A stretch of DNA of 64,000 bases from Eubacterium saphenum ATCC 49989 (GTDB taxonomy: Bacteria > Bacillota > Clostridia > Peptostreptococcales > Anaerovoracaceae): positions 493,824 to 557,823 of the forward strand of contig GG688422.1 of assembly GCA_000161975.1 (NCBI GenBank), read 5' to 3'. Each line of letters begins with the position of its first letter. Positions within the stretch are counted from its first letter, which is position 1. Position numbers and translations under genes: made by a program. This document shows, one piece after another, positions 1 to 9,973 of the stretch. The notes under the pieces were generated by a model. The model was not told where the DNA came from. It did no database searches and worked only from the letters and a program-made list of their open reading frames with translations.

Positions 1-173
1 ACGCATAAGTAATATAAAACCTTACTACATTGTACGTATTTTCTACTACATATAGTAGGCAGCGCAAACATACCTGCCTAAATAGTATAAAACTTCTTAA
101 GCTGCCAGTCAATCAATTTAAGAAAAATAATAGCCTATACCCTGGTCAAAAATAAAAATGCTCAAATATAATC

Positions 174-198
174 GAAAGCCCCCCGGAGGGGGGCTTTC
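174..198 (-). terminator. Rho-independent terminator after the first BspA-like gene
   Basis: A perfect 11-bp inverted repeat (174-184 with 188-198) encloses a 3-nt loop and is very GC-rich in its core. It lies about 80 bp downstream of the broken BspA-like gene on the minus strand. The flanking T-tract is short, so it could act in either direction. Confidence 0.75.
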
Positions 199-230
199 TC
201 TTTAAATCATTTTGTAGCACTTATAGCTTT

Positions 231-352
231 TTAATGTAGCTTTCTGGTACCAAACCAATCGATGTTTTCATATAACGCCAGTTATATGATGTCGCTACTC
301 GCCGGAGGAATTATTTTGGTACCAAGCCAATAAATGTTCTTATATAACATTA
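231..352 (-). repeat. 72-bp-offset tandem duplication at the 3' end of a BspA-like gene
   Basis: The segment at about 244-276 and the one at about 316-348 align with roughly 27 of 33 identical bases at an offset of 72 bp, which is exactly 24 codons. Read on the minus strand in the gene's frame, the first copy encodes LYKNIYWLGTK and the second, after the TAA at 282-284, encodes LYENIDWFGTRK before a TAA at 231-233. The duplication therefore preserves frame and the annotated stop lies between the two copies. Confidence 0.6.
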
Positions 353-1028
353 TACCGTAGTGCCTCTTGCCTTTTACCTTTTTAAAACCTCTGAGTCGGA
401 AGAACACTTCGCCCTTTAGAGGCAGTGTTATCTTTCCTACGATAAAGCCTCTTAGCTTCTTCCTGCCCCTATTTATTTTTTTAGCCTTTACCTTCATTAT
501 GAGCTTAGGTGTATCAAGTTTATAGACTGCATACACCGTCATATCTTCCCATACTTTTGTACTCGGCAGAAATTCAGGCTCTGCGGCAACTTGAGCATAC
601 GCCCAACCACCTAAACAATATCCTTTCTTCTTTGGGTTTTCACTAGGCAACCGTCCGGTGTAATAAAACGGAAGACCTCTCCTTACAATCTCATGGTTGA
701 ACCACGCCTCTTCTTCGCCACCGTTCTTATCAAATGTTACACCTGCATACACATTTTTGTTATAAATGTGATATATAGCTTCACTATCTCCGTCTTTATT
801 AATTTCGTATTCATCATTAAGACTTTGACTTTCCTTTTCAATCATCACTTGATTGTATTTTTTTAGTTTCACTATCTTAAAATCCCCCTTCGCTACGCGT
901 ATTACAGTCCTTAAGCCGGTAGGAGTTTTAAGCCATTTCAACTGATTACATGAGTTAAACATATTTGCCGCATTCTTACTATTGTTTAATAATTCTTTGT
1001 TTAATCTCCATTTGCTCAGATCCAAACT

Positions 1029-1253
1029 TACAACTCTTGTATTCGTAAACATCCGCTCCATATTAATCACGTTTGAAATATTCCAGTTTGATACATTCGG
1101 CTCTGCATTCCCCGCATTGCAAAACATAAATTGCATATTTGTAACTTTTGATGTGTCCCAGTTATATACATTAGGTCTTGCTTTGTGTGCCCAAAAAAAC
1201 ATCTCTGCCATGTTGATAACTTTTGATGTGTTCCAGTTTGATACATTAGGATC
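1029..1253 (-). repeat. Three tandem 75-bp coding repeats
   Basis: Three consecutive 25-residue units of the form (N/D/E)PNVSNWNTSKV.NM..MF are encoded here, followed by a diverged cap unit starting SLDLSKW. The paralogs carry eight and five units of the same period. Confidence 0.85.
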
Positions 1254-1580
1254 TGCTTTTGCCGTCCACCTAAACATAAACGACATGTTGATAACGTCGG
1301 ATGTATTTAGCGATTCGCAACCATAAATTTCCCCTTTAAAGAATCTGAAAAAGGTGCTGCAGTCATCAGGCAGACTTATACCTGCTGTGTGAAATTTAAG
1401 CCTTCCTACATTCACCTTGCCCCAGTTTAATCCGTCTGCATTGTGAACTCCACCTAGAGCCACTACCATATCTATCCACTTTTGGCGATCAATCTTCATA
1501 TCCCCCGAAGTATCTCTCGCTAACACATTGATGTTGTTTTCAAGATCTCTCGTTGACTTTACATTCCCCGACTCATTCAG
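1240..1580 (-). repeat. Near-identical 341-bp segment (copy 1), shared with 3341-3681
   Basis: Aligned by eye, this segment matches 3341-3681 at 339 of 341 positions; the two differences are near 1485 and 1556. Identity stops abruptly on both sides. It encodes the conserved pre-repeat domain and the start of the first repeat of both BspA-like genes. Confidence 0.9.
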
Positions 1581-1923
1581 TTTAAATACCTGCTCACGCT
1601 TATTTTTTATTTTATTTTCTTTTGCACCTTCTTTTCCCCTGCCAAACTTGTTATACAATTGTTTCTTCTTATCTTTACCTGCTTCTACCTTAGAAACAGC
1701 CGACTTTTTGCCGCTTTACTTAGAAGCCTTGTTTTCAGCTGCAAATCCGGGCACAATGACCGTTACTACCAGCATTATGCTGAGCATACATGAAACCGTC
1801 TTAGCTGCAGCTCTCGCTGTGCCCGAGCCTTTTTTGCTCATCATTAACTTTCTCATCTCACTCCTCCCGTGACTTTTCTAACGATAACAAATGTAGCCTT
1901 TTAAGATGCGACGTATTACGAAA

Positions 1924-4071
1924 CTATTTAATAAGCTTCTTTATTTTAATGCCGTAATGCTTCTTACCCTTTATCTTCTTAAAGCCTCTAAAGTACAAGA
2001 AACCCTTTCCTCGCCTCGGCAGCACTATCTTTCCTACGATAAAGCCCTTCAGCTTCTTCCTGCCCTTCTTAAGCTTTATCTTCCTTACCTTGCCCCTTAT
2101 AACTACCTTCGCTTCATAGCCGCTTGCCGCCTTTGAAGGTCTGAACCTTAAGGTTAAAACACGCACCTTGATCCTCTTTCTGCCCTTCCTTATCTTCTTA
2201 ACCCTTACTTTCATTTTAAGCTTAGGCACTTCGAGCTTGTATACGGCATACGCCATTACATCTTTATCTACAACGGTATTTTTAATGATATTAGGCTTTG
2301 TGGCTTTTGCATTCTTTGCCCAGCCAACACATACATGCTCCTTTTTCGTAGGTTTTTGACTTGGAAACCTACCGCCGCCGGCATTAAATGTCTTGCCTTT
2401 CTCTACTATTTCATGATTAAACCAACATTCAGTATCTCCACCGTTTTTATCGAATGTCACACCTACGTATTTATCTTTACGATAAACATGATATACAGCT
2501 TCTTTATCATCTGCTGCATTTATCACATAAGCACTTTCCATACCACCAAAATTCTGATTTTCTTTCTCAATAGTTACAGGATCACCTTTTTTAAGTCTTA
2601 TTATTTTAAAATCATAATTACCCCCTTTTACAATTGTACCTAAGCCTGCAGGAGTTTTTAAATATTCTAAAGCTTCACAACCGTCAAACATATGTCCGGA
2701 CTGTAAGGTGCCATTTGATCCGTCTTTATTCAGCTTCCATTTGCTGAGATCCGCTTTTTTAATTCCTGAACCGCTGAACATATCTTTCATATCAGTCACG
2801 TTTGATATATCCCAGTTCGATACGTCGGGATTTGCTTTTTCCGCACCTTTAAACATACCACTCATATCAGTCACGTTTGGAGTATTCCAGTTTTTTACAT
2901 TAGGTGTTGCATTGCTTGCAAAATAAAACATGCGAGACATATTTTCCACCTTTGATGTATCCCAGTTTGATACTTCGGGATTTGCAGCTTTTGCTTCCTG
3001 AAACATTTCATACATATTAGTCACGTTTGAAATGTTCCACTTCGATACATCGGGGTTCGCTTTTTCCGTACGAAAGAACATGCTTTGCATATCGGTTACG
3101 CTTGAAGTATCCCAGTTTGAAACATCAGGGTTTCCGTTGACTACACCGGAAAACATATCTTCCATATCCGTAACCTTCGATGTATCCCAGTTTGAAACAT
3201 CAGGATCTGCATTACCCGCTCTATCAAACATACCTTTCATGTTTGTCACATTGGATGTATTCCATTTCGATACATCGGGATTTGCACTTGCCAGTAAAAA
3301 CATGCCTTCCATATCGGTAACCTTTGAAGTGTCCCAGTTAGATACATTAGGATCTGCTTTTGCCGTCCACCTAAACATAAACGACATGTTGATAACGTCG
3401 GATGTATTTAGCGATTCGCAACCATAAATTTCCCCTTTAAAGAATCTGAAAAAGGTGCTGCAGTCATCAGGCAGACTTATACCTGCTGTGTGAAATTTAA
3501 GCCTTCCTACATTCACCTTGCCCCAGTTTAATCCGTCTGCATTGTGAACTCCACCTAGAGCCACTACCATATCTATCCACTTTTGACGATCAATCTTCAT
3601 ATCCCCCGAAGTATCTCTCGCTAACACATTGATGTTGTTTTCAAGATCTCTCGTTGCCTTTACATTCCCCGACTCATTCAGATTAAATAACAAATTGCGT
3701 TTATTCTTAACCTTATCTTCCTTTGCACCTTCCTTACCCTCTATCGTCTTAGGCTTGCTAACAGCTTTTTTCTTCTTGTCTTTTTTGTCTTTACTTGATA
3801 CATCTCGTTTAGACTCATTAGAGTTTGGTTTTTCTTTTTTGACGTAAGCAACTATCTTTTCCCCGCTTCGCTTAGAAGTTTTGCTTTGCCGCTTATGTAA
3901 TGCTCCACTCTTTGCTATTTCCTTATCATCTTGCTTAGAAATTTTGTTTTCAGTCGCCAAGGCAGGCATAATAACCGTTAATACAAGCATAATGCTGAGC
4001 ATACATGCAAACAACTTAGAAGTAACATTTAAAACTCTTGAACGTTTCCATCTCTTCTTTGAATTCTTCAT
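1924..4071 (-). CDS. BspA-like secreted protein with eight 25-residue DUF285-type repeats
   Basis: This 715-residue protein starts at an ATG preceded by GGGAGG. Residues 1-40 form a signal peptide (hydrophobic core about 19-39, cleavage near ALA). Residues 41-120 are Lys/Ser-rich and probably disordered. A conserved domain (about 128-235) is followed by eight 25-residue repeats (240-438) with NPDVSNWDTSKVTDM..MF as the consensus, a cap, an InlB B-repeat-like stretch with GVTFDKNGGDTE and a GW motif, and a strongly basic C-terminal domain of about 80 residues rich in KIKLKKGRKK. Such proteins are usually surface or secreted adhesins; the ligand here is unknown. There is no LPXTG motif and no transmembrane tail, so how it is held at the surface is unclear. 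Upstream lies a TGAAAT direct repeat shared with the larger paralogs. Confidence 0.88.
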   Translation of the reverse strand: MKNSKKRWKRSRVLNVTSKLFACMLSIMLVLTVIMPALATENKISKQDDKEIAKSGALHKRQSKTSKRSGEKIVAYVKKEKPNSNESKRDVSSKDKKDKKKKAVSKPKTIEGKEGAKEDKVKNKRNLLFNLNESGNVKATRDLENNINVLARDTSGDMKIDRQKWIDMVVALGGVHNADGLNWGKVNVGRLKFHTAGISLPDDCSTFFRFFKGEIYGCESLNTSDVINMSFMFRWTAKADPNVSNWDTSKVTDMEGMFLLASANPDVSKWNTSNVTNMKGMFDRAGNADPDVSNWDTSKVTDMEDMFSGVVNGNPDVSNWDTSSVTDMQSMFFRTEKANPDVSKWNISNVTNMYEMFQEAKAANPEVSNWDTSKVENMSRMFYFASNATPNVKNWNTPNVTDMSGMFKGAEKANPDVSNWDISNVTDMKDMFSGSGIKKADLSKWKLNKDGSNGTLQSGHMFDGCEALEYLKTPAGLGTIVKGGNYDFKIIRLKKGDPVTIEKENQNFGGMESAYVINAADDKEAVYHVYRKDKYVGVTFDKNGGDTECWFNHEIVEKGKTFNAGGGRFPSQKPTKKEHVCVGWAKNAKATKPNIIKNTVVDKDVMAYAVYKLEVPKLKMKVRVKKIRKGRKRIKVRVLTLRFRPSKAASGYEAKVVIRGKVRKIKLKKGRKKLKGFIVGKIVLPRRGKGFLYFRGFKKIKGKKHYGIKIKKLIK
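2758..3354 (-). repeat. Eight tandem 75-bp coding repeats
   Basis: Eight 25-residue units (one shortened to 24) run from residue 240 to 438 of the BspA-like protein. Each begins near (N/D)P(D/N)VSNW, contains S.VT(D/N)M and ends after MF plus about six variable residues. Confidence 0.88.
3341..3681 (-). repeat. Near-identical 341-bp segment (copy 2), shared with 1240-1580
   Basis: This is the partner of 1240-1580, with two mismatches in 341 bp. Flanking coding sequence of the two genes is much less alike, which suggests recent gene conversion or a recent partial duplication. Confidence 0.9.
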
Positions 4072-4360
4072 CGCTACCTCCCAAACAACTTTTTAAAGAC
4101 ATCACTACTTATGATTGTACTATTATGAAATGTATGTGAAATCATAATCGGCAAATTTTTTCATATAAACATAAAAAAAATCAAATAACTCTACCTTAGA
4201 AAAACTTTGTTAGTAAATTAAACCATCTCACCTCGATAAAATATGGCTTTATAAGTAGAATAAACAAAACTCCCTCTTTAAGATTTCTTTGCATAAAATT
4301 AAAATGATTTTCATAACAGAACTAGGAAATCCATTTTTAAAATAAAAGCATCAAAAAAAA
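4072..4360. other. Intergenic region upstream of a BspA-like gene
   Basis: This AT-rich stretch of about 290 bp holds the putative regulatory repeat at 4126-4142 and, at its right edge, the terminator of the next gene cluster. I see no convincing ORF or RNA gene in it. Confidence 0.5.
4126..4142. promoter_or_regulatory. TGAAAT-N5-TGAAAT direct repeat, putative regulator box
   Basis: TGAAAT at 4126-4131 and at 4137-4142 are separated by five bases, so the half-sites are 11 bp (one helical turn) apart. The box lies about 55 bp upstream of the BspA-like start codon and next to a TACAAT that could serve as a -10 element. Equivalent boxes occur before the two larger paralogs. The geometry resembles sites of OmpR/PhoB-type response regulators; no regulator has been identified. 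Confidence 0.45.
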
Positions 4361-4395
4361 CTTCTTTACCGGATATTATCTATCCGATAAAGAAG
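4361..4395 (-). terminator. Rho-independent terminator after the small membrane protein gene
   Basis: A 15-bp stem (4361-4375 with 4381-4395, one mismatch) has a 5-nt loop. On the minus strand it is followed by a run of eight T residues. It closes the unit made of the small membrane protein and the broken small secreted-protein gene. Confidence 0.85.
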
Positions 4396-4455
4396 GGCTT
4401 TTAAATTTTTATTTTACAGACTACCTAAATGGCTTATTGCAGAAGGTAACTAATA

Positions 4456-4719
4456 CTATTTAACCGACTTTTTTCTCTTTGCTCTACGATGTGCAAATGA
4501 AAACAATAACCCACAAATTACAATAACCACTGAACTTTCAACCAACGATATTAAATACGCTTGCGCTGTAGTGTCACTAATCCCGAAAGCCAAAGTTGGG
4601 GGTTTTATCTTCAACATCGCCAATATCACCAATGCGATAACATTAGTAATAAATATAAACAATAGAAATTTGTAAAATCCTTCTTTGAAAATCTCTTTCC
4701 CATTTTTTTTACTTGACAT
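4456..4719 (-). CDS. Small two-helix membrane protein of unknown function
   Basis: I do not recognise this protein. The ATG at 4719 is preferred over one 48 bases upstream because it has AGGAG at a proper distance and the upstream ATG has none. The 87-residue product has two predicted membrane segments (about residues 16-35 and 55-75) joined by a short loop with KPPTLAFG, and a very basic C-terminal tail (HRRAKRKK), suggesting a cytoplasmic C-terminus. It sits 74 bp after a small broken secreted-protein gene, probably in the same transcript, and is followed by a clear terminator. Confidence 0.6.
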   Translation of the reverse strand: MSSKKNGKEIFKEGFYKFLLFIFITNVIALVILAMLKIKPPTLAFGISDTTAQAYLISLVESSVVIVICGLLFSFAHRRAKRKKSVK

Positions 4720-4793
4720 TTTTAAGCTCCTGATCCCTCGTAATATAACCACTATTTTTCCCACCATTACGCCAATACTTTATATTATAGACT

Positions 4794-5027
4794 TCAATAT
4801 GTTTCTTTTTCTTTTTTACCCTCTTTGGAATTTTCCTCTACTTTTGTCATAGTCATAAAACCGTTGCAAAATTTTGGAAAATCAATTTTAATATTTTCCT
4901 CTTCGCTACCTGTTTTAATTGCAACTTTTTTAAAGTAGCTAGTTTTCTCTCGCTCCACTCCAAAGCTAAATGCTGTTTACGTAAACAACATTGCTAGCAC
5001 AGCAAATGTACTAATTATGCGTTTCAT
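4794..5027 (-). pseudogene. Small secreted protein gene with an in-frame TAA in the signal peptide
   Basis: An ATG at 5027 with a strong GAGGAGG Shine-Dalgarno begins a 78-codon frame ending in TGA at 4794-4796. The start encodes MKRIISTFAVLAMLFT, a typical signal peptide, but codon 17 (4977-4979) is TAA. The frame then resumes with TAFSFGVE, which would be the end of a signal peptide and its cleavage site, followed by about 50 charged residues. TAA differs by one base from a leucine codon (TTA) that would fit the hydrophobic core. Function unknown. The intact design up to the stop suggests recent inactivation or a sequencing error. Confidence 0.65.
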
Positions 5028-5040
5028 GCGAACCTCCTCT

Positions 5041-5322
5041 GATTCAATACTACACCAAACAATCATTAGCTGGATATATCAGCAAGTCTATTCTACTATT
5101 TTTTTTACAAGAATCTCTATTTTAAAATTTTTAACTGTTTTAGTACCTGAAAATCAATATATGTCATAATCTATTAAAAAAGCTATCTTTTTTGTGAACT
5201 CACAAAAATAAATCTATATCTCCATAAAACATGATCAAGCCTTAAAAATTATTATAAGGTTCATCGCCATCTCCCCCCTGGGGGGCTCTCACCACAGAAT
5301 GACGACATGTCCATCATTCTAT
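5041..5322. other. Intergenic region between tuf and the small secreted-protein gene
   Basis: No gene is apparent. The region contains a weak hairpin at 5240-5259 (CCTTA/TAAGG) and a short C-tract/G-tract hairpin at 5273-5285, both next to the tuf terminator. C-tracts of similar context also occur upstream of the large BspA-like genes near 27930 and 34447. Confidence 0.4.
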
Positions 5323-5354
5323 AGTAAAAGGGAGGCATTCGCCTCCCTTTTACT
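5323..5354 (-). terminator. Terminator of the rpsL-rpsG-fusA-tuf operon
   Basis: A perfect 14-bp inverted repeat (5323-5336 with 5341-5354) with a 4-nt loop lies about 100 bp after the tuf stop codon. The arms carry AAAAGGGAGGC and its complement, so the T-run is built into the stem. Confidence 0.8.
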
Positions 5355-5457
5355 GAACTTCTATAAAAGCTATTAACATCTGCAGATATTGTGTGATAAG
5401 CTTTTATGAATGTAAAGCATTATTCAACAATGTCTACTGTCACGGTAAAATCTTCCA

Positions 5458-6651
5458 CTACTCAATGATACTTGCTACTACTCCGGAACCTACCGTTCTT
5501 CCACCTTCTCTTATCGCAAATCTTAATCCTTCTTCTATCGCTATCGGTGTGATCAGCTCTATTTCCATCTGTACGTTATCTCCCGGCATGCACATCTCCG
5601 TACCTTCAGGTAACTTTAGATCTCCTGTTACGTCTGTTGTTCTGAAGTAGAACTGCGGTCTGTATCCGTTAAAGAACGGCGTATGTCTTCCGCCTTCTTC
5701 CTTCTTTAGCACGTATACCTCCCCCTTAAACTTAGTGTGTGGGTTGATAGTACCTGTTGCTGCCAATACCTGACCTCTCTTGATCTCTTCTCTTTGCACA
5801 CCTCTTAGTAGCGCTCCTATGTTGTCTCCTGTCTCCGCCTTGTCGAGTAGCTTCCTGAACATCTCTATTCCTGTTACTACTACCTTTCTTCTCTCTTCTG
5901 TAAGACCTATAAGCTCTACCTCTGCTCCTACCTCGAGTGTTCCTCTCTCTACTCTTCCTGTTGCTACCGTTCCTCTTCCTGTGATTGAGAAGATATCCTC
6001 TATAGGCATTATGAACGGCTTGTCATTATCTCTTTCAGGCTCAGGAATGTATTCGTCTATCTTTTCAAACAGCTCTACTATCTTATCTCCCCATTTGCCG
6101 CTTGGATCTTCCAATGCGCCAAGCGCTGACCCTCTTATTATCGGAGTGTCGTCTCCCGGGAAGTCGTACTGGTCGAGTAATTCTCTCACTTCCATCTCCA
6201 CTAGATCGAGTAGCTCTTCATCGTCTACCATGTCGCACTTATTTAGGAATACTACGATGTACGGTACACCTACCTGTCTTGAAAGCAGGATGTGCTCTCT
6301 TGTCTGTGGCATAGGTCCGTCTGTAGCTGCTACTACCAAGATGGCTCCGTCCATCTGCGCTGCTCCTGTGATCATGTTCTTTACATAGTCTGCGTGTCCC
6401 GGACAGTCTACGTGTGCATAGTGCCTGTTAGGTGTTTCGTATTCTACGTGTGAGGTCGCTATTGTGATTCCTCTTTCCTTCTCTTCAGGCGCCTTATCTA
6501 TCTGATCAAATGCTACTGATGATCCCAGCTGATACCTCTCCTGCAACGTCTTTGTGATTGCCGCTGTCAGTGTTGTCTTTCCGTGGTCTACGTGACCTAT
6601 CGTTCCTATGTTAATATGCGGTTTGGTTCTCTCAAATTTTTCCTTTGCCAT
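5458..6651 (-). CDS. tuf: Elongation factor Tu
   Basis: EF-Tu delivers aminoacyl-tRNA to the ribosomal A site as a GTP complex. The 397-residue protein has the full family length. The GTPase motifs are intact: GHVDHGKT (19-26), DCPGH (82-86) and NKCD (137-140), followed by the two beta-barrel domains and the usual C-terminal GVVASIIE. AAGGAGG precedes the ATG. It is the last gene of the str operon, 14 bp after fusA, and a terminator follows. The ribosomal S10 operon, which often follows tuf, is not here; small envelope genes come next. Confidence 0.98.
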   Translation of the reverse strand: MAKEKFERTKPHINIGTIGHVDHGKTTLTAAITKTLQERYQLGSSVAFDQIDKAPEEKERGITIATSHVEYETPNRHYAHVDCPGHADYVKNMITGAAQMDGAILVVAATDGPMPQTREHILLSRQVGVPYIVVFLNKCDMVDDEELLDLVEMEVRELLDQYDFPGDDTPIIRGSALGALEDPSGKWGDKIVELFEKIDEYIPEPERDNDKPFIMPIEDIFSITGRGTVATGRVERGTLEVGAEVELIGLTEERRKVVVTGIEMFRKLLDKAETGDNIGALLRGVQREEIKRGQVLAATGTINPHTKFKGEVYVLKKEEGGRHTPFFNGYRPQFYFRTTDVTGDLKLPEGTEMCMPGDNVQMEIELITPIAIEEGLRFAIREGGRTVGSGVVASIIE

Positions 6652-6665
6652 CTCTTCTTTCCTCC

Positions 6666-8738
<2,073 letters not shown>

Positions 8739-8766
8739 TATATCTTCCTCCTTTCCTATTTTCTAA

Positions 8767-9237
8767 CTACCAACGGAAATGAGCGAACGCCTTGTTTGCT
8801 TCTGCCATCTTGTGAGTGTCATCCTTCTTCTTTACAGATGCTCCTGAATTATTTGCAGCATCCATAATCTCCTTAGCAAGCCTTTCAGACATTGTCTTCT
8901 CGCCCCTTAACCTTGTATATTTTACTAACCACCTTATTCCTAAGGTTTTCTTTCTTTCAGGTCTTACCTCTACAGGAACCTGATAATTTGCGCCACCTAC
9001 ACGCCTTGCCTTTACTTCGAGCTCGGGCATTATGTTCTTCATAGCGTCTTTAAACACGTCCAATGCATCCTTGCCTGTTTTATCCGCAACATAATCAAAA
9101 GCTGTATACACTATAGACTGTGCAACACCTTTTTTACCATCAAGCATTATTCCGTTGATAAGCTTTGCAACATCAACGCTTTGATACACCGGATCAGGTA
9201 ATACTTCACGCTTCGGTACATTTCCTTTCCTTGGCAC
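8767..9237 (-). CDS. rpsG: 30S ribosomal protein S7
   Basis: S7 nucleates assembly of the 3' domain of 16S rRNA in the small subunit head. I place the start at the GTG at 9237 (protein begins PRKGNVPKREVLPDP after the initiator), because GGAGG lies eight bases upstream and the resulting 156 residues match the usual S7 length and N-terminus. A longer frame from an ATG at 9258 (MAKEGRE...) would put the Shine-Dalgarno inside the coding sequence. The gene follows rpsL after about 180 bp containing possible RNA structure. Confidence 0.95.
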   Translation of the reverse strand: MPRKGNVPKREVLPDPVYQSVDVAKLINGIMLDGKKGVAQSIVYTAFDYVADKTGKDALDVFKDAMKNIMPELEVKARRVGGANYQVPVEVRPERKKTLGIRWLVKYTRLRGEKTMSERLAKEIMDAANNSGASVKKKDDTHKMAEANKAFAHFRW

Positions 9238-9308
9238 TTCTCTTCCCTCCTTTGCCATAAGGGCAACTGCCCCCAGCAATATAACTTCTTCACCCCTTAG
9301 GGATTACT

Positions 9309-9402
9309 TTTATGGAATATTCCATAAATTCGGTACTCTACATTTTCATGCAGTGGTGCTGATAATGTACCCTCATACATTCGGGTAACCAATATTATCG
9401 GC
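9309..9402 (-). promoter_or_regulatory. Structured rpsL-rpsG intergenic leader, possible S7 autoregulation site
   Basis: The roughly 180-bp gap between rpsL and rpsG contains a perfect 20-bp palindrome at 9309-9328 (core TATGGAATATTCCATA) and a second interrupted stem near 9360-9402 formed by GATAAT/ATTATC with an inner ACCC/GGGT. In Escherichia coli this same intergenic space is where S7 binds to repress its own translation. That the structures here serve the same role is an inference. Confidence 0.4.
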
Positions 9403-9416
9403 ACGTAAAACCGGAC

Positions 9417-9833
9417 CTATTTCTTCTTAGGTAACTTCGCACCATACTTCGAACGTCCTTGAGATCTGTCATCTACGCCCGCAGTATCAAGAGTTCCTCT
9501 TACGATGTGATATCTTACACCCGGCAGATCCTTTACCTTGCCGCCACGTATAAGTACTACACTGTGCTCTTGTAAGTTGTGTCCGATTCCCGGAATATAA
9601 GCAGTTACTTCAATTCCATTTGTAAGCTTTACCCTGGCTACCTTTCTAAGCGCTGAATTAGGCTTCTTAGGTGTTACGGTTTTGACAGCTGTACAAACAC
9701 CGCGCTTTTGAGGTGATTTTACATCACTTGTAGTCCTGTTTATAGTGTTTAAACTCTTTAGCAGCGCCGGTGAATTCGATTTTGCTTTACTGCTCGTTCT
9801 TCCTTTTCTTACCAGCTGATTGATTGTAGGCAT
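9417..9833 (-). CDS. rpsL: 30S ribosomal protein S12
   Basis: S12 sits at the decoding centre and controls accuracy. The 138-residue product carries the conserved PKKPNSALRKVARV and RGGKVKDLPGVRYH segments. Both lysines whose mutation gives streptomycin resistance (in PKKPNSA and GGKVKDLPG) are the sensitive wild-type residue. The ATG is preceded by AAAGGAG. It is the first gene of the str operon and has its own promoter in the gap after rpoC. Confidence 0.97.
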   Translation of the reverse strand: MPTINQLVRKGRTSSKAKSNSPALLKSLNTINRTTSDVKSPQKRGVCTAVKTVTPKKPNSALRKVARVKLTNGIEVTAYIPGIGHNLQEHSVVLIRGGKVKDLPGVRYHIVRGTLDTAGVDDRSQGRSKYGAKLPKKK

Positions 9834-9921
9834 CTTCTTCTCCTTTCCGCCTCATATCAGTTACCCCAATGTACTGATTTTTCAAATAACTGTGCGAATT
9901 GGGCTTAGCGCACCGCTGTAT

Positions 9922-9950
9922 ATAATAACATCTGACATTTTTACTGTCAA
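9922..9950 (-). promoter_or_regulatory. Promoter of the str operon
   Basis: On the minus strand TTGACA (9945-9950) and TATTAT (9922-9927) are separated by 17 bp, a near-consensus sigma-A promoter. It starts transcription about 80 bp upstream of rpsL, making that operon at least partly independent of rpoBC. Confidence 0.75.
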
Positions 9951-9973
9951 ACACTACTATCCTGTAATGAGAT

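Larger units (their letters stand above)
282..1856 (-). pseudogene. BspA-like secreted repeat protein, interrupted by an in-frame TAA
   Basis: An ATG at 1856 preceded by GGGAGGAG opens a frame encoding a signal peptide (hydrophobic core about residues 22-39) very like that of the neighbouring paralog. Codon 47 (1716-1718) is TAA. The same frame then continues for about 478 codons. The rest has a basic linker, a conserved domain, three 25-residue DUF285-type repeats (1029-1253) with NW(D/N)TSKV and M..MF signatures, an InlB-type GVTFDKNGG segment, and a truncated form of the family's basic C-terminal domain. As sequenced the secreted product would be a 46-residue peptide. A TTG at 1658 could start the body but without a signal peptide. 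Calling it a pseudogene assumes the base call is correct. It is the second gene after the intact paralog, 67 bp away with no terminator visible between. Confidence 0.8.

Noticed and set aside
2758..3354. Regular 75-bp repeats that might suggest a CRISPR array or minisatellite
   Set aside because: There are no unique spacers; the units are contiguous, in frame and encode a known type of protein repeat.
1716..4979. Recoding of TAA as a sense codon or as selenocysteine
   Set aside because: TAA is used as a normal stop elsewhere in the window (for example ending dltD, dltX and the first ABC gene in TAATG), and selenocysteine uses TGA. Two local nonsense mutations or errors are simpler.
4794..5027. 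Lantibiotic or other bacteriocin precursor
   Set aside because: The small gene has a normal Sec-type signal peptide without a double-glycine leader, and no modification or transport genes are adjacent.
5780..6388. Long open frame on the plus strand opposite tuf (and similar ones opposite fusA, rpoC, rpoB, engB and others)
   Set aside because: These are antisense shadows of strongly conserved minus-strand genes, with low-complexity Ser/Leu/Phe-rich translations and no ribosome binding sites or homology.
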